Source of the DNA: Candidatus Krumholzibacteriia bacterium | Lineage (GTDB): Bacteria > Krumholzibacteriota > Krumholzibacteriia > LZORAL124-64-63 | Length of the DNA: 40,862 bases | Direction of reading: 5' to 3' | Assembly: GCA_024762975.1 (NCBI GenBank) | Contig: JANTGJ010000016.1 | Coordinates: 1 to 40,862, forward strand | In this document: positions 33,014-40,862 of the stretch, one piece after another | Numbering within the stretch: the first letter of the stretch is position 1 | Layout of the letters: each line of letters begins with the position of its first letter | Notes under the pieces: model-generated | Seen by the model: only the letters and a program-made list of their open reading frames with translations | Databases searched by the model: none | What the model was told of the DNA's origin: nothing | Position numbers and translations under genes: made by a program

Positions 33014-36000
33014 ATCCGCTGATTCGCTGGTTCTCCGACAATCACGTCGCGGCCAACCTACTGATGCTGCTGATCATGGCGGCGGGCCTGATGAGCGCTT
33101 TGAGCATCAAGCAGGAGGTCTTTCCCGAGATCACGATGGACATCATCACGGTCCGGGTTCCGTTTCTGGGGGCCACCCCGTCCGAAGTCGAGGAAAGCGT
33201 CTGCATCCGCGTCGAGGAACAGGTGCAGGGCGTGGACGGCATCAAGAAAATCACCAGTAGCGCCGCCGAGGGAATGGGCACCGTTACCATCGAACTGGAT
33301 CGTGGCACCGACAAGCGCAAGGCCCTGGACGACGTCAAGGCCGAGATCGACCGGATCATCACCTTTCCGGCCGAGACCGAGAAGCCGATCGTGTCGCTCG
33401 TCGAGCCCAAGCAACAGGTGATCGACATCGTACTGTACGGCGACGTTCCCGAGCGCGTGCTCAAGGTGGTGGCCGACCGCGTGCGCGATGACGTACTCGC
33501 ATTGGACGACATCACCTACGCCCAGACCAACGGCACGCGGCCCTACGAAATCTCCATCGAAGTCAGCGAGCAGGCGCTGCAGGCGTACGGACTGAGTCTG
33601 GCGCAGATTACAGCAGCGGTTCGCGCCAACAGTCTCGATCTGCCCGGCGGTAGCGTGAAGACCTCGGTCGGCGAGATTCTGGTCCGCACCAAGGGCCAAC
33701 GCTACACCGGCGAGGAGTTCGGACGCATCGTGGTCATCTCGGCCGCCGACGGATCCGAAGTTCGTCTGGCGGATATCGCCCGGATCCGGGACGGATTCGA
33801 GGACGTCGATATGGCGAGTTTCCTGGACGGCAAGAACGCCGCCATGGTCTCGGTCTATCGAACCGGTGACGAAGGCGTCGTCGATGTGACGAACGCCGCG
33901 AAAAACTACGTCGAGGAAAATCGCGAACTGATGCCTCCCGGCGTTGACATGGCCATCTGGCGGGATCGCTCCACGATCTACAAGAGTCGTATGGACCTGT
34001 TGCTGAAGAACGGTGCCATGGGACTGATCCTGGTGTTCGTCTGCCTGGCCGTGACGCTGGAAATTCGTCTCGCGTTGTGGGTCAGCCTGGGAATCGTAGT
34101 TTCGTTCCTGGGCGCATTCTGGGTCCTGCCCTTCTTCGGCGTTTCACTGAACATGATTTCGCTCTTCGCGTTCATTGTCTCGCTGGGTCTGGTGGTCGAT
34201 GACGCCATTGTGGTGGGTGAAAACGTCTACGCCCATCGCATGATGGGACGGAAACGAGGCTCCGCTTCGAAGTTCGGCGCACTCGAAGTCGGCAGTCCGG
34301 TGACCTTCGCCGTCCTGACGACCGTCGTAGCCTTTCTGCCTCTCGCTTTCGTCGAAGGCATGATGGGCAAGTTCATGTACAACATCCCGGTTGTGGTGAT
34401 CTCGATCCTGCTCTTCTCACTGGTCGAATCGCTGCTGATCCTGCCTGCCCATCTGGCTACGATTCCGACGACCGTGACCGAAAACACGGCCCCGCCTTCC
34501 GGCGTTGTGGGTCGATTCAAGGAGGGCTTCGATCGTCGGATGCAGCATTTCGTGGACGTCACCTACCGCAACAACCTGGAATACGCGCTGCGGCACCGCG
34601 GCCTGGTCGCCGCGATCGCAACAGCGGTCCTGTTGTTGACCGTCGGCTGGTTCGCCGGCGGGCACATCAAGTTTACCTTCATGCCGAAGGTGGATGCCGA
34701 CAACGTAATCGCAGCGCTGACGTTGCCTCAGGGTTCGACCGTGGCCGACGCCCGCAAGGCCGTGTTGCAACTGGAACGTTCACTGAACGAAGTCGCCGCC
34801 GGGTACGACGCCCAGCGCCCCGAGGGCGAACCCTCGATTGTCATGCACCTGTCGACTTCGATCGGATCGCAGCCGATGTCTTCGGGAAGCGGCGGTCCGG
34901 GCGGCGGGACATCGACCGGAGCAGGCGCTCATCTCGTCGAGGTCAATGCCGAGTTGCTGCGCGCCGAGATCCGGAACATACCCAGTCCCGAGATCGCCCG
35001 GAAGTGGCGCGAAGCCTGTGGTCCGATTACCGGCGCCGTCGCGCTCAGCTTTTCGGCCAACCTGTTCCGGGGCGGCGCGCCGGTCTTCGTCGAGTTGACC
35101 TCGTCGGATCCCGAGCAGCTGCACAGCGCGTCGATACGCCTGAAGGAAGAGTTGGCTTCGTATCCGGGAGTCTTTGATATCTCGGACAGCTTCCGGGCCG
35201 GCAAGGTCGAAATGAAGCTGAACCTGAAACCGGCTGCCCGCACGTTGGGACTGACGCTCAGCGATCTGGCGCGTCAGGTGCGCCAGGGCTTCTACGGCGA
35301 CGAAGCGATGCGCATCCAGCGCGGACGGGACGAAGTGAAAGTCATGGTTCGCTACCCCGCGGACGAACGGCGATCCATCGGAAATATCGAAAGCATGCGG
35401 ATCCGCACCCCACAGGGAGCGGAAGTGCCCTTCGACCGCGTCGCCACCGTCGAGACCGGACGCGGTTTCGCCACCGTCGAGCGAGCCGACCGGCAGAGAA
35501 TCGTCAATGTCACAGCCGACGTGGACCAGGGTGTCACCAACGCCGAGGAAATCAACGCCGATCTGCGAGCCACGATTCTGCCTCAACTGCTCGCCGACCA
35601 CCCGGGCCTGCGCTACTCGATGGAGGGCCAACAAAAGCAACGGGCCGAGTCGATGGGCAGCCTCAAGAGCGGATTCATGCTGGCCCTGATGCTGATCTTC
35701 GTGCTGCTGGCGGTGCTTTTCAAGTCGTACTCCCAGCCGATCATCGTCATGTCGGCGATTCCGTTCGGCATTGTCGGAGCGGTCGGCGGCCATGTCTTGA
35801 TGGGCATCGACCTGACCCTGATCAGCATGTTCGGAGTCGTGGCCCTGACCGGTGTCGTCGTCAACGATTCCTTGATCATGATCGATTTCATCAACCGCGC
35901 CCGCAAGAGCGGCGCCACGATGCGCGATTCCGTGCTCGCAGCGGGTAGCCGGCGCTTCCGCCCGATCATGCTGACCTCGGTGACGACTTTCGCCGGCTTG

Positions 36001-36225
36001 ACGCCTTTGTTGCTGGAAAAAAGCCTGCAAGCGAAGTTCCTGATCCCGATGGCCACCTCGTTGGCCTTCGGCGTGCTCTTCGCCACGGCCATCACGTTGA
36101 TCGTAATCCCCGTGAACTACACCATTCTGGTCGATCTGAAGCGTGCCCTGGGCATGAAGGACGATCTGGCCGAGGTGCCGGACGATGAGGACGACCTCGA
36201 GATCACGGAACCGAGAATCATCTAG
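33010..36225 (+). CDS. RND efflux transporter permease (AcrB-like)
   Basis: 1071 aa, the normal length. N-terminal helix 'NHVAANLLMLLIMAAGLMSA', porter loop 'FPEITMDIITVRVPF', TM4 proton-relay aspartates in 'GLVVDDAIVVGENV' (D397, D398), second loop beginning after 'FAGGHIKFTFMPK', and TM10 'GVVVNDSLIMIDFINRARKSG' (split at IDF). Twelve helices in two halves can be read. It uses the proton gradient to expel small molecules; the substrate is unknown, and the sequence is not clearly metal-type (HME). The stop is followed by a strong terminator. Confidence 0.95.
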   Translation: MNPLIRWFSDNHVAANLLMLLIMAAGLMSALSIKQEVFPEITMDIITVRVPFLGATPSEVEESVCIRVEEQVQGVDGIKKITSSAAEGMGTVTIELDRGTDKRKALDDVKAEIDRIITFPAETEKPIVSLVEPKQQVIDIVLYGDVPERVLKVVADRVRDDVLALDDITYAQTNGTRPYEISIEVSEQALQAYGLSLAQITAAVRANSLDLPGGSVKTSVGEILVRTKGQRYTGEEFGRIVVISAADGSEVRLADIARIRDGFEDVDMASFLDGKNAAMVSVYRTGDEGVVDVTNAAKNYVEENRELMPPGVDMAIWRDRSTIYKSRMDLLLKNGAMGLILVFVCLAVTLEIRLALWVSLGIVVSFLGAFWVLPFFGVSLNMISLFAFIVSLGLVVDDAIVVGENVYAHRMMGRKRGSASKFGALEVGSPVTFAVLTTVVAFLPLAFVEGMMGKFMYNIPVVVISILLFSLVESLLILPAHLATIPTTVTENTAPPSGVVGRFKEGFDRRMQHFVDVTYRNNLEYALRHRGLVAAIATAVLLLTVGWFAGGHIKFTFMPKVDADNVIAALTLPQGSTVADARKAVLQLERSLNEVAAGYDAQRPEGEPSIVMHLSTSIGSQPMSSGSGGPGGGTSTGAGAHLVEVNAELLRAEIRNIPSPEIARKWREACGPITGAVALSFSANLFRGGAPVFVELTSSDPEQLHSASIRLKEELASYPGVFDISDSFRAGKVEMKLNLKPAARTLGLTLSDLARQVRQGFYGDEAMRIQRGRDEVKVMVRYPADERRSIGNIESMRIRTPQGAEVPFDRVATVETGRGFATVERADRQRIVNVTADVDQGVTNAEEINADLRATILPQLLADHPGLRYSMEGQQKQRAESMGSLKSGFMLALMLIFVLLAVLFKSYSQPIIVMSAIPFGIVGAVGGHVLMGIDLTLISMFGVVALTGVVVNDSLIMIDFINRARKSGATMRDSVLAAGSRRFRPIMLTSVTTFAGLTPLLLEKSLQAKFLIPMATSLAFGVLFATAITLIVIPVNYTILVDLKRALGMKDDLAEVPDDEDDLEITEPRII

Positions 36226-36248
36226 CGCACGCAGGAGCCCCCCTCCCT

Positions 36249-36279
36249 ACCGGCCTCCCTCATGGAGGCCGGTTTTTTT
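36249..36279 (+). terminator. Intrinsic terminator of the RND operon
   Basis: ACCGGCCTCC (36249-36258) pairs with GGAGGCCGGT (36264-36273) around loop CTCAT, followed by a run of seven T. It is a textbook terminator. Confidence 0.95.
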
Positions 36280-36417
36280 ATCGATCTGCGCTGGACCTGG
36301 CCCGCACACGCGTTCTGCTGAGCAAACGCGGTTCCATCCCCGAATCCGCCCATGCGAGATTCTCCCCGGGTAACGGTCCCGCGGCGGCCTGCGCCCTCTC
36401 TGAAAGCGAGTATTGCG

Positions 36418-37098
36418 GTGAAAAACCCGATTCTGATCTCCTTCCTCCTGCTGACAGCCGCGGTCTCCGGGAGCACGGGCGCCGCCTGCGCCGAAGAAAG
36501 CCTCTCTCTCCTCCCGGAAGACTTCAACGGTACCTGGGTGCTGAACCCGGGGCAGAGCGAAGACCTGTTGGTGACCCTGCGAGAGCTCCGGGGGACCTCG
36601 CCTGGGAATCGTGACGGAATGAGAGGGGAAACGGGCGGTGGCAGGGGGCGTGGCCGCGGCATGAGCGGCGCAAGGGGGAGCGGCCGCGGCACCGGATCTG
36701 GCCGGGGTCGCAGCAGTGCCGGCAAGAACGGCGGCGAGGCCCTGCAAACCCAGTTGCAGAAGCGCGCCCAACGTCTACAGGCGGAGTACTCCCGAATCGA
36801 GATATTCCTCGAGGTGCCGGAACTGAATCTGACCGACGGCCGTGATATCACGCAGTTGTTCTACACCGATGGTCGCAAGACCAACGTCTGGACCGAACGG
36901 GGCGAACTGACCGCGTCGGCGGAATTGCGGGACGGCACTCTGCAGGTCCGAACCCGCGGCGGGCGCATGGATTCCGGACGCACTCGCTCCTTCACATTGT
37001 CCCAAGACGCCCGTCAACTAATCCTGACGGAGGAGCGGCTCCTTCCCGGCGGGAAAGAGCCGCTCCGGATTCGCATGGTCTACGACCGCGCGAATTAG
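36418..37098 (+). CDS. Secreted protein with RGG-like low-complexity region, unknown function
   Basis: 226 aa from GTG 36418 (VKNPILISFLLLTAAVSG...AACA, a signal peptide). An ATG at 36352 is in frame but would put 22 Arg/Pro-rich residues before the signal and has no ribosome site. After 'EDFNGTWVLNPGQSEDL' comes a Gly/Arg/Ser stretch of about 40 residues (GGGRGRGRGMSGARGSGRG...), then a folded C-terminal part 'YTDGRKTNVWTERGELTASAELRDG...FTLSQDARQLILTEE' (in parts), which reads like a lipocalin or META-type beta-sheet pattern. Such proteins with 'F.GTW.LN...S' starts occur in many periplasmic proteins. Function unknown. Confidence 0.7.
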   Translation: MKNPILISFLLLTAAVSGSTGAACAEESLSLLPEDFNGTWVLNPGQSEDLLVTLRELRGTSPGNRDGMRGETGGGRGRGRGMSGARGSGRGTGSGRGRSSAGKNGGEALQTQLQKRAQRLQAEYSRIEIFLEVPELNLTDGRDITQLFYTDGRKTNVWTERGELTASAELRDGTLQVRTRGGRMDSGRTRSFTLSQDARQLILTEERLLPGGKEPLRIRMVYDRAN

Positions 37099-37106
37099 CT
37101 GTCGCC

Positions 37107-38840
37107 CTACTCAATCGACAGCGGCGGCATCACGGCCAGATGCTCGGAGTTGACGTACTGCCAGGTAACGGCGGCCTCTCGGCGCATCTCTCGATAAACA
37201 CTCCACCGGGCCGCCTGGGCAACCGCATCACCGCCGCCGAGCACGGAACTGATGAGGTCCTGCTTCTGCGGCAGGTGCCACAAGGTGACCGGCTCGTTGA
37301 CGGCCAGGCCGGCCTCGGCCTTGGCCAATTCGACGGCCTCATGCTGTCCTCCGAGGGCATCGACGAGTTTCAGGTCCACGGCCCGCTGGCCCGACCACAC
37401 GCGCCCCATACACAGACTGTCGATGTCCGCGGCGGCGATGCCTCGCTGCCGGGCCACGTCCATCATCCAGCGGCGGAAGTCGCGCCAGTGATTGCTGGAG
37501 AACTTTTCCCATTCCTCGTCCGTGAAGGGCCGGTTGCCCGACATCAGCAGCGCGTTCGGTCCCTTGGTGACCGAATCGTGGGACAGCCCGATCTTCTCGT
37601 TGAAACCGCTCATGTTGAATTTTCCGGAAATGGAACCGATCGATCCGGTGACGGTCGCGGGATCAGCCACGATCTTCGTCGCCCGGTAGGAAACGGAATA
37701 GCCTCCGCTGGCCGCGACATCGACCATCGAGACGATGACGGGCTTCGTCTGGCTGACCTTCTGGACCGCGTGCCCGATCAGGTCACTGGTCAGGGAGTCG
37801 CCGCCGCCGCTGTCGACCCGCAGAACGATGGCCGCGACATCCTCGTCCGCCTCGGCCCGCATCAGTTCGCGTACGATCGACTCGTGTCCCATCATGATGC
37901 CCAGTACCGGGTTCACCGCATTCTCACGACCGCCGATATTTCCCTGGGCGTGGATCACGGCAATCTTCCGGTCACCTTTCAGACCCAGGTCCTCCGGTGA
38001 CTCGTCTGCGTAGCGCGAGTTCGAAACGACGCGCAACTGGTCGTCGCCCTCCAGTTTCAGCATCTCCTCGATTTCGTCCCAGTAGGCGATCCGGTCGAAC
38101 AGCCCCATCGAAACCGCCTCGTCGGGCGTGAACAGGGCATGCTCCATCAACTCGACGACACGCTCCTCGGACAGCCCGCGATCCTCCAGCAGCGCCTGGC
38201 CGACGATCTGCCAGATGTCGGTGAGCAACAGCAATCGATTTTTCTTCGCCTCAGGCGTCAGGTCCGTGCGCGTCAGCATCTGCGCGGCCGACTTGTAGTG
38301 ACGGATCGCGTGCAATTCGGGATCGATGCCCAGTTTCTCCAACAGGCCCTTCAGGTGCATCGACTCTCCCCCGACACCCTGGAAATTCACGTAGGCGCTG
38401 CCCGGGCAGTACAGCGAATCACAAACCGCAGCCAGATAGTAGGTCGGGGTATTCATCGCATCGGCGTAGCCGTAGACGGGCTTGCCGGCGGCCTGCACGC
38501 GCTGAATCGCACCGCGGATCTCCTGCATCTTGGCCGTACCGGCGCTATGGCTGGCGGACATCTGCAACAACACACCGTCGATGCGATCATCGACGGCCGC
38601 CTTGTCCAGATTCTCCAGAATTTTCTGTAGCGTCAGGGCATCACTACCGGTGATCTCACTCATCACACCGCCGGGCGGGTCGTACTCCAACACCTCCCCG
38701 TACAGATCGATGTGTAGCCAACTGTGGTCCTTGATCTCGCTCTTGCTGTCGAACTTCACGACCGCGATCCCGATGATGATCGCTAACAGAATCAGCAGGG
38801 CGAGCAGGGACGCGGCGAAGGAACGCAGGAATGCAACCAC
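37107..38840 (-). CDS. sppA: Signal peptide peptidase SppA, 67K type (S49)
   Basis: 577 aa from GTG 38840 with AGGAGG 8 nt upstream; the frame is open further upstream but without a ribosome site. N-terminal anchor helix 'FAASLLALLILLAIIIGIAVV'. Two S49 domains: catalytic Lys in the first ('RHYKSAAQ', K183) and catalytic Ser in the second ('VDVAASGGYSVS', S378), as in double-domain SppA. 'DSGGGDSLTSDLI' and 'TGSIGSISGKF' are typical. It cleaves leftover signal peptides in the membrane. It converges on the RGG protein with 8 nt between the stops. Confidence 0.95.
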   Translation of the reverse strand: MVAFLRSFAASLLALLILLAIIIGIAVVKFDSKSEIKDHSWLHIDLYGEVLEYDPPGGVMSEITGSDALTLQKILENLDKAAVDDRIDGVLLQMSASHSAGTAKMQEIRGAIQRVQAAGKPVYGYADAMNTPTYYLAAVCDSLYCPGSAYVNFQGVGGESMHLKGLLEKLGIDPELHAIRHYKSAAQMLTRTDLTPEAKKNRLLLLTDIWQIVGQALLEDRGLSEERVVELMEHALFTPDEAVSMGLFDRIAYWDEIEEMLKLEGDDQLRVVSNSRYADESPEDLGLKGDRKIAVIHAQGNIGGRENAVNPVLGIMMGHESIVRELMRAEADEDVAAIVLRVDSGGGDSLTSDLIGHAVQKVSQTKPVIVSMVDVAASGGYSVSYRATKIVADPATVTGSIGSISGKFNMSGFNEKIGLSHDSVTKGPNALLMSGNRPFTDEEWEKFSSNHWRDFRRWMMDVARQRGIAAADIDSLCMGRVWSGQRAVDLKLVDALGGQHEAVELAKAEAGLAVNEPVTLWHLPQKQDLISSVLGGGDAVAQAARWSVYREMRREAAVTWQYVNSEHLAVMPPLSIE

Positions 38841-38880
38841 GGAACAAACCTCCTGGGGAATCATGATATCGAGAGACCGG

Positions 38881-38923
38881 ATACAGACGGATCCGGGACC
38901 CTCAGGGTTCCAGAAACCTGTAT
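38881..38923 (-). other. Two-tier hairpin in the sppA leader
   Basis: ATACAG (38881-38886) pairs with CTGTAT (38918-38923) and encloses GGGACCC (38895-38901) / GGTTCC-type partner (38905-38911) with a 3-nt loop. It lies 41 nt before the sppA start in the 302-bp gap 38841-39142 that has no gene. The rest of this gap includes an AT-rich patch with TTTGATTTGATTTG (38999-39012). No clear promoter was seen there. Role unknown. Confidence 0.35.
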
Positions 38924-39142
38924 TTCGTGCAAGATCGATTCGTGAGCTGTTAATCAGGCCACAGCGATCGGGCCGACAAAGGTTGCAAAACATTTTAATT
39001 TGATTTGATTTGTGCCGAGAGAATAAGTGGGAAATCGGTCGCGGTGCGAATCGCTTCCGAACTGCCGGCAACGGCGGTTTCCCGGATCATGGTGCGCGGA
39101 ACGAATCCGCGCGCGGGTTGCGACCCGGAAGAGAGGAACGAA

Positions 39143-39484
39143 GTGAGCGAACTGAACCTGATCGCCGTCAGCGATGCGGCCGACGAAGCCTTCCAGGGCT
39201 TCGACTGGACCGAGCACGACGGCAAGGGCGTGCGCCTGTTCATCCAAGGCTTCGGCTGAGGCGGCCCGAGCATCGGAATGGCTCTGGATGAGCCAAAAGG
39301 CGATGACCTGGTCATCGAAAACAACGAGATCAAGTTCGTGGTGGACAACCAGACAGCGGACGTGTTGCGCCAGAGTGGCGGGCTGACGGTAGACTACCTG
39401 AACGAGGAGCACCGGCACGGCTACATGCTGACGCTCGGTTCGGCCAGCGACTGCAGCGACGGTGGATGCAACGGCTGCGGCTGA
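39143..39484 (+). CDS. HesB/IscA-like selenoprotein (U39)
   Basis: 113 aa when UGA 39257-39259 is decoded. GTG 39143 has AGAGG at 6 nt. 'DGKGVRLFIQGFG-U-GGPSIGMALDEPKGDD' (read around U39) is the A-type carrier pattern GFGCGGP, with Sec in place of the first cluster-binding Cys. 'FVVDNQTADVL' and the C-terminal Cys cluster 'SDCSDGGCNGCG' follow. HesB-like selenoproteins of this kind are a known family. A-type proteins hold or pass on Fe-S or other metal clusters; in this Sec branch the role is not settled. The frame is identical before and after the UGA and a SECIS-like hairpin follows. Without readthrough only 38 residues, with no cluster motif, would be made. Confidence 0.92.
39257..39295 (+). 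promoter_or_regulatory. bSECIS-like element of the HesB-like selenoprotein
   Basis: UGA 39257-39259 is followed by a perfect 6-bp stem TGGCTC (39279-39284) / GAGCCA (39290-39295) with loop TGGAT (39285-39289). The loop starts 25 nt after UGA and has G in position 2. The loop shares TGGA with that of the cytochrome element. Confidence 0.75.
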
Positions 39485-39501
39485 TTCGACTCCACTCGAA
39501 T

Positions 39502-39558
39502 AGAATACCCCGGGCCGGTTCCGCGCGATCGCGCGACAACACCACCCGGGGTATTCTT
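39502..39558 (+). terminator. Long bidirectional terminator hairpin with nested palindrome
   Basis: AGAATACCCCGGG (39502-39514) and CCCGGGGTATTCT (39545-39557) form a 13-bp perfect stem. Within the loop sits the palindrome CGCGCGATCGCGCG (39522-39535). It lies between the convergent HesB-like and acidic zinc-finger genes. No long T-run follows, so it may end transcription on both strands weakly or stabilise transcript ends. Confidence 0.6.
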
Positions 39559-39592
39559 GTGCTAGGGGCCCGCTCAACGACGAACGGTCGAC

Positions 39593-39868
39593 CTAGAAAT
39601 CGTCGGGATCGATCGCGAAGTCATCTTCGTCGAAATCCTCGAGCCCGGATTCGGTGCGGTAGCCCAAGTCCTCACTCGTGGCTGCGACGAACTCGTCCTC
39701 ATCCAGTACTTCCAGCTCGTCGATCTCTTCCATCTCCAGCTCGTCTTTTGCCAGGAGCTCTTCCTCGAACTCGTCACAGCAAACGTCGCCGCAGAAGACC
39801 CGACCGCGAAACTGCACGCCCTGGCCTTCGATCTTTTTCCCGCACTGGGAACACGCGTCAAAATCCAT
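39593..39868 (-). CDS. Small acidic zinc-finger protein
   Basis: 91 aa. N-terminal treble-clef-like knuckles 'DACSQCGKKIEGQGVQFRG' and 'RVFCGDVCCDEFEEE' (CxxC ... CxxxCC) probably bind one zinc. The rest is extremely acidic ('EMEEIDELEVLDEDEF', 'GLEDFDEDDFAIDPDDF'). I recognise no named family; the zinc part resembles TRASH/MYM-type knuckles. GAGG precedes ATG 39868 closely. It could be a metal chaperone or a protein-interaction partner; this is speculation. Confidence 0.75.
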   Translation of the reverse strand: MDFDACSQCGKKIEGQGVQFRGRVFCGDVCCDEFEEELLAKDELEMEEIDELEVLDEDEFVAATSEDLGYRTESGLEDFDEDDFAIDPDDF

Positions 39869-40001
39869 CGCCTCGTCACGCTCCAGGAAACAGATTCAAA
39901 TCACCGCGAACGATCACCATCCGATCGAACCGTACCTGCGCAATATCGGACCCCACACCGTGCGCCTGAACCCTGAAATTTTCCGGAATCGGATTCCGAA
40001 A

Positions 40002-40826
40002 CTAGCGATAAGCCAGGATGTAGGCCACCCATGCGGGTGCCAAATCACCCTTTTCGCTGGGCCGGAACACGCCGCTCGGCTCACCGTCCTTGTCCGTTCC
40101 TTCCCAGAAAACCACCGTTTTTCTGAAACCGCAATCGGCCAGCAGATCCCGGGTCTCGGGCAGCGACCAAAGCCGCCAATCGTAGCGGAAGGCTTTCTTC
40201 AACTTGCTGCCGTCGGGAAAACAGAAATGGATCATGTTTCGCACTTCCCCCGTGATCGGGTTGAAGTGGTCCTGATCCCACTGGTAGTCGAAACCGTCCT
40301 GCTCGCGCTCTTCGATCTGCGGCACCTGCGCCTCGGGACCACCGTAGCAATCGAGTACCAGGATGCCTTCGGAACGCAGATTGGCGTAGGCGCTGCGAAA
40401 GTAGCCCGCCAATTCCTTGCGGGTCTTGAAGCCCCACCAGCTGAAGTTCATGGCGGCAATGACATCGGCCGGATCGTCGGTGACGTTGCGCACGTCGTCC
40501 TGCACCAGGGTGACCGCATTGGCACGTTCGCCCAGCGGCGCCAGATTGTTGCGGCGGCCCCAATCCAATGTCGGACCGTCGAAATCCACTCCCAGGGCGG
40601 TGTTTTCCGCTCGCTGGCCCACCCACCGGGCGCACAGCAGCGCCGTTCCGCAAAAATCCTCGCGCAGGCAGGTCGGTTTGCGGCCGTACTCCTTCCGGAA
40701 CACACGATCGATGAAGTGCGCCTCGAAATCGACGTTCTGCACCGACTGCTCGTACAGCCAATGCAGATCCGCGTTGCGGGCCGTCAGTTCTCCCCGCCCC
40801 GCCAGCCGGGCCATGCGCTCGCCCAC
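40002..40826 (-). CDS. Class I SAM-dependent methyltransferase (5' end possibly beyond the window)
   Basis: 274 aa counted from GTG 40826. 'REDFCGTALLCARWVG' (motif I, acidic/glycine region around residue 55), 'ALGVDFDGPTLDWG', 'VTLVQDDVRNV', 'DVIAAMNFSWWGFKTRKELAGYF' (split at WWG) and 'GILVLDCYGGPEA' form a complete Rossmann methyltransferase. The frame stays open to the right edge (VRDSKQDRSNET...) and neither GTG 40826 nor ATG 40814 has a convincing ribosome site, so the true start may lie outside. Substrate unknown. The 133-bp gap to the acidic zinc-finger gene has no gene. Confidence 0.82.
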   Translation of the reverse strand: MGERMARLAGRGELTARNADLHWLYEQSVQNVDFEAHFIDRVFRKEYGRKPTCLREDFCGTALLCARWVGQRAENTALGVDFDGPTLDWGRRNNLAPLGERANAVTLVQDDVRNVTDDPADVIAAMNFSWWGFKTRKELAGYFRSAYANLRSEGILVLDCYGGPEAQVPQIEEREQDGFDYQWDQDHFNPITGEVRNMIHFCFPDGSKLKKAFRYDWRLWSLPETRDLLADCGFRKTVVFWEGTDKDGEPSGVFRPSEKGDLAPAWVAYILAYR

Positions 40827-40862
40827 CGTTTCGTTCGACCGGTCCTGCTTCGAATCCCGTAC

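Noticed and set aside
38999-39012. TTTGATTTGATTTG as a repeat or CRISPR-like array
   Set aside because: Only two and a half copies of a 5-nt unit in an AT-rich patch; too short to be meaningful.
1-40862. CRISPR arrays, tRNA or rRNA genes, transposases and phage genes
   Set aside because: Looked for repeated spaced units, CCA-type cloverleafs and transposase motifs; none could be supported.

Overview
The window comes from a GC-rich (roughly 60-65% by eye) Gram-negative chromosome with densely packed genes. Outer-membrane conduits, tripartite efflux, many lipoproteins, and a secreted protease ending in a FlgD/T9SS-like sorting domain ('NSPNPFNP...') point to the FCB side of the tree, for example Eisenbacteria- or Krumholzibacteria-like lineages. 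That placement is inference. No rRNA, tRNA, CRISPR array or insertion sequence was seen.

Layout. 1-1818 (-): N-terminal part of a tricorn protease homologue running off the left edge. 2041-2856 (+): a SAM methyltransferase. 3112-10255 (+): an extracellular-electron-transfer operon with an MtrA/DmsE-like 11-heme cytochrome, an outer-membrane beta-barrel, a TetR regulator, a multiheme lipoprotein cytochrome whose frame is crossed by an in-frame UGA, and a lipoprotein with four rhodanese domains. 10340-14281: a small helical protein, a stand-alone class II aaRS-like core, a SMUG1-type DNA glycosylase and a YtcJ-like amidohydrolase lipoprotein. 14450-15667 (+): a thioredoxin-TPR protein with WUxxC (UGA in place of the first Cys). 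15695-20127 (+): biotin ligase plus the three subunits of a Na+-pumping biotin-dependent decarboxylase. 20357-24145 (+): subtilase with PKD modules. 24218-29447 (-): a long operon of NifX-like proteins, two ferredoxin-MinD ATPases, a CGGC protein, a zinc ribbon, DUF5320 and DUF134. 29677-36225 (+): TetR plus an RND efflux system in four overlapping genes. 36418-40862: an RGG-rich secreted protein, SppA, a HesB/IscA-like selenoprotein, a small acidic zinc-finger protein and another methyltransferase.

Main result. Three genes are interrupted by exactly one in-frame UGA each (6894, 14627, 39257). Each UGA is followed, 19-25 nt downstream, by a perfect 6-7 bp hairpin with a 5-nt loop carrying G at loop position 2, as expected for bacterial SECIS elements. 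Two of the three fit selenoprotein families I know (thioredoxin-like UxxC and HesB-like GUGG). The third is a multiheme c-type cytochrome lipoprotein with U75 in a G-U-G-G context, lying in an electron-conduit operon next to a four-domain rhodanese. This looks like a selenocysteine-dependent electron conduit, possibly related to the ext clusters of Geobacter.
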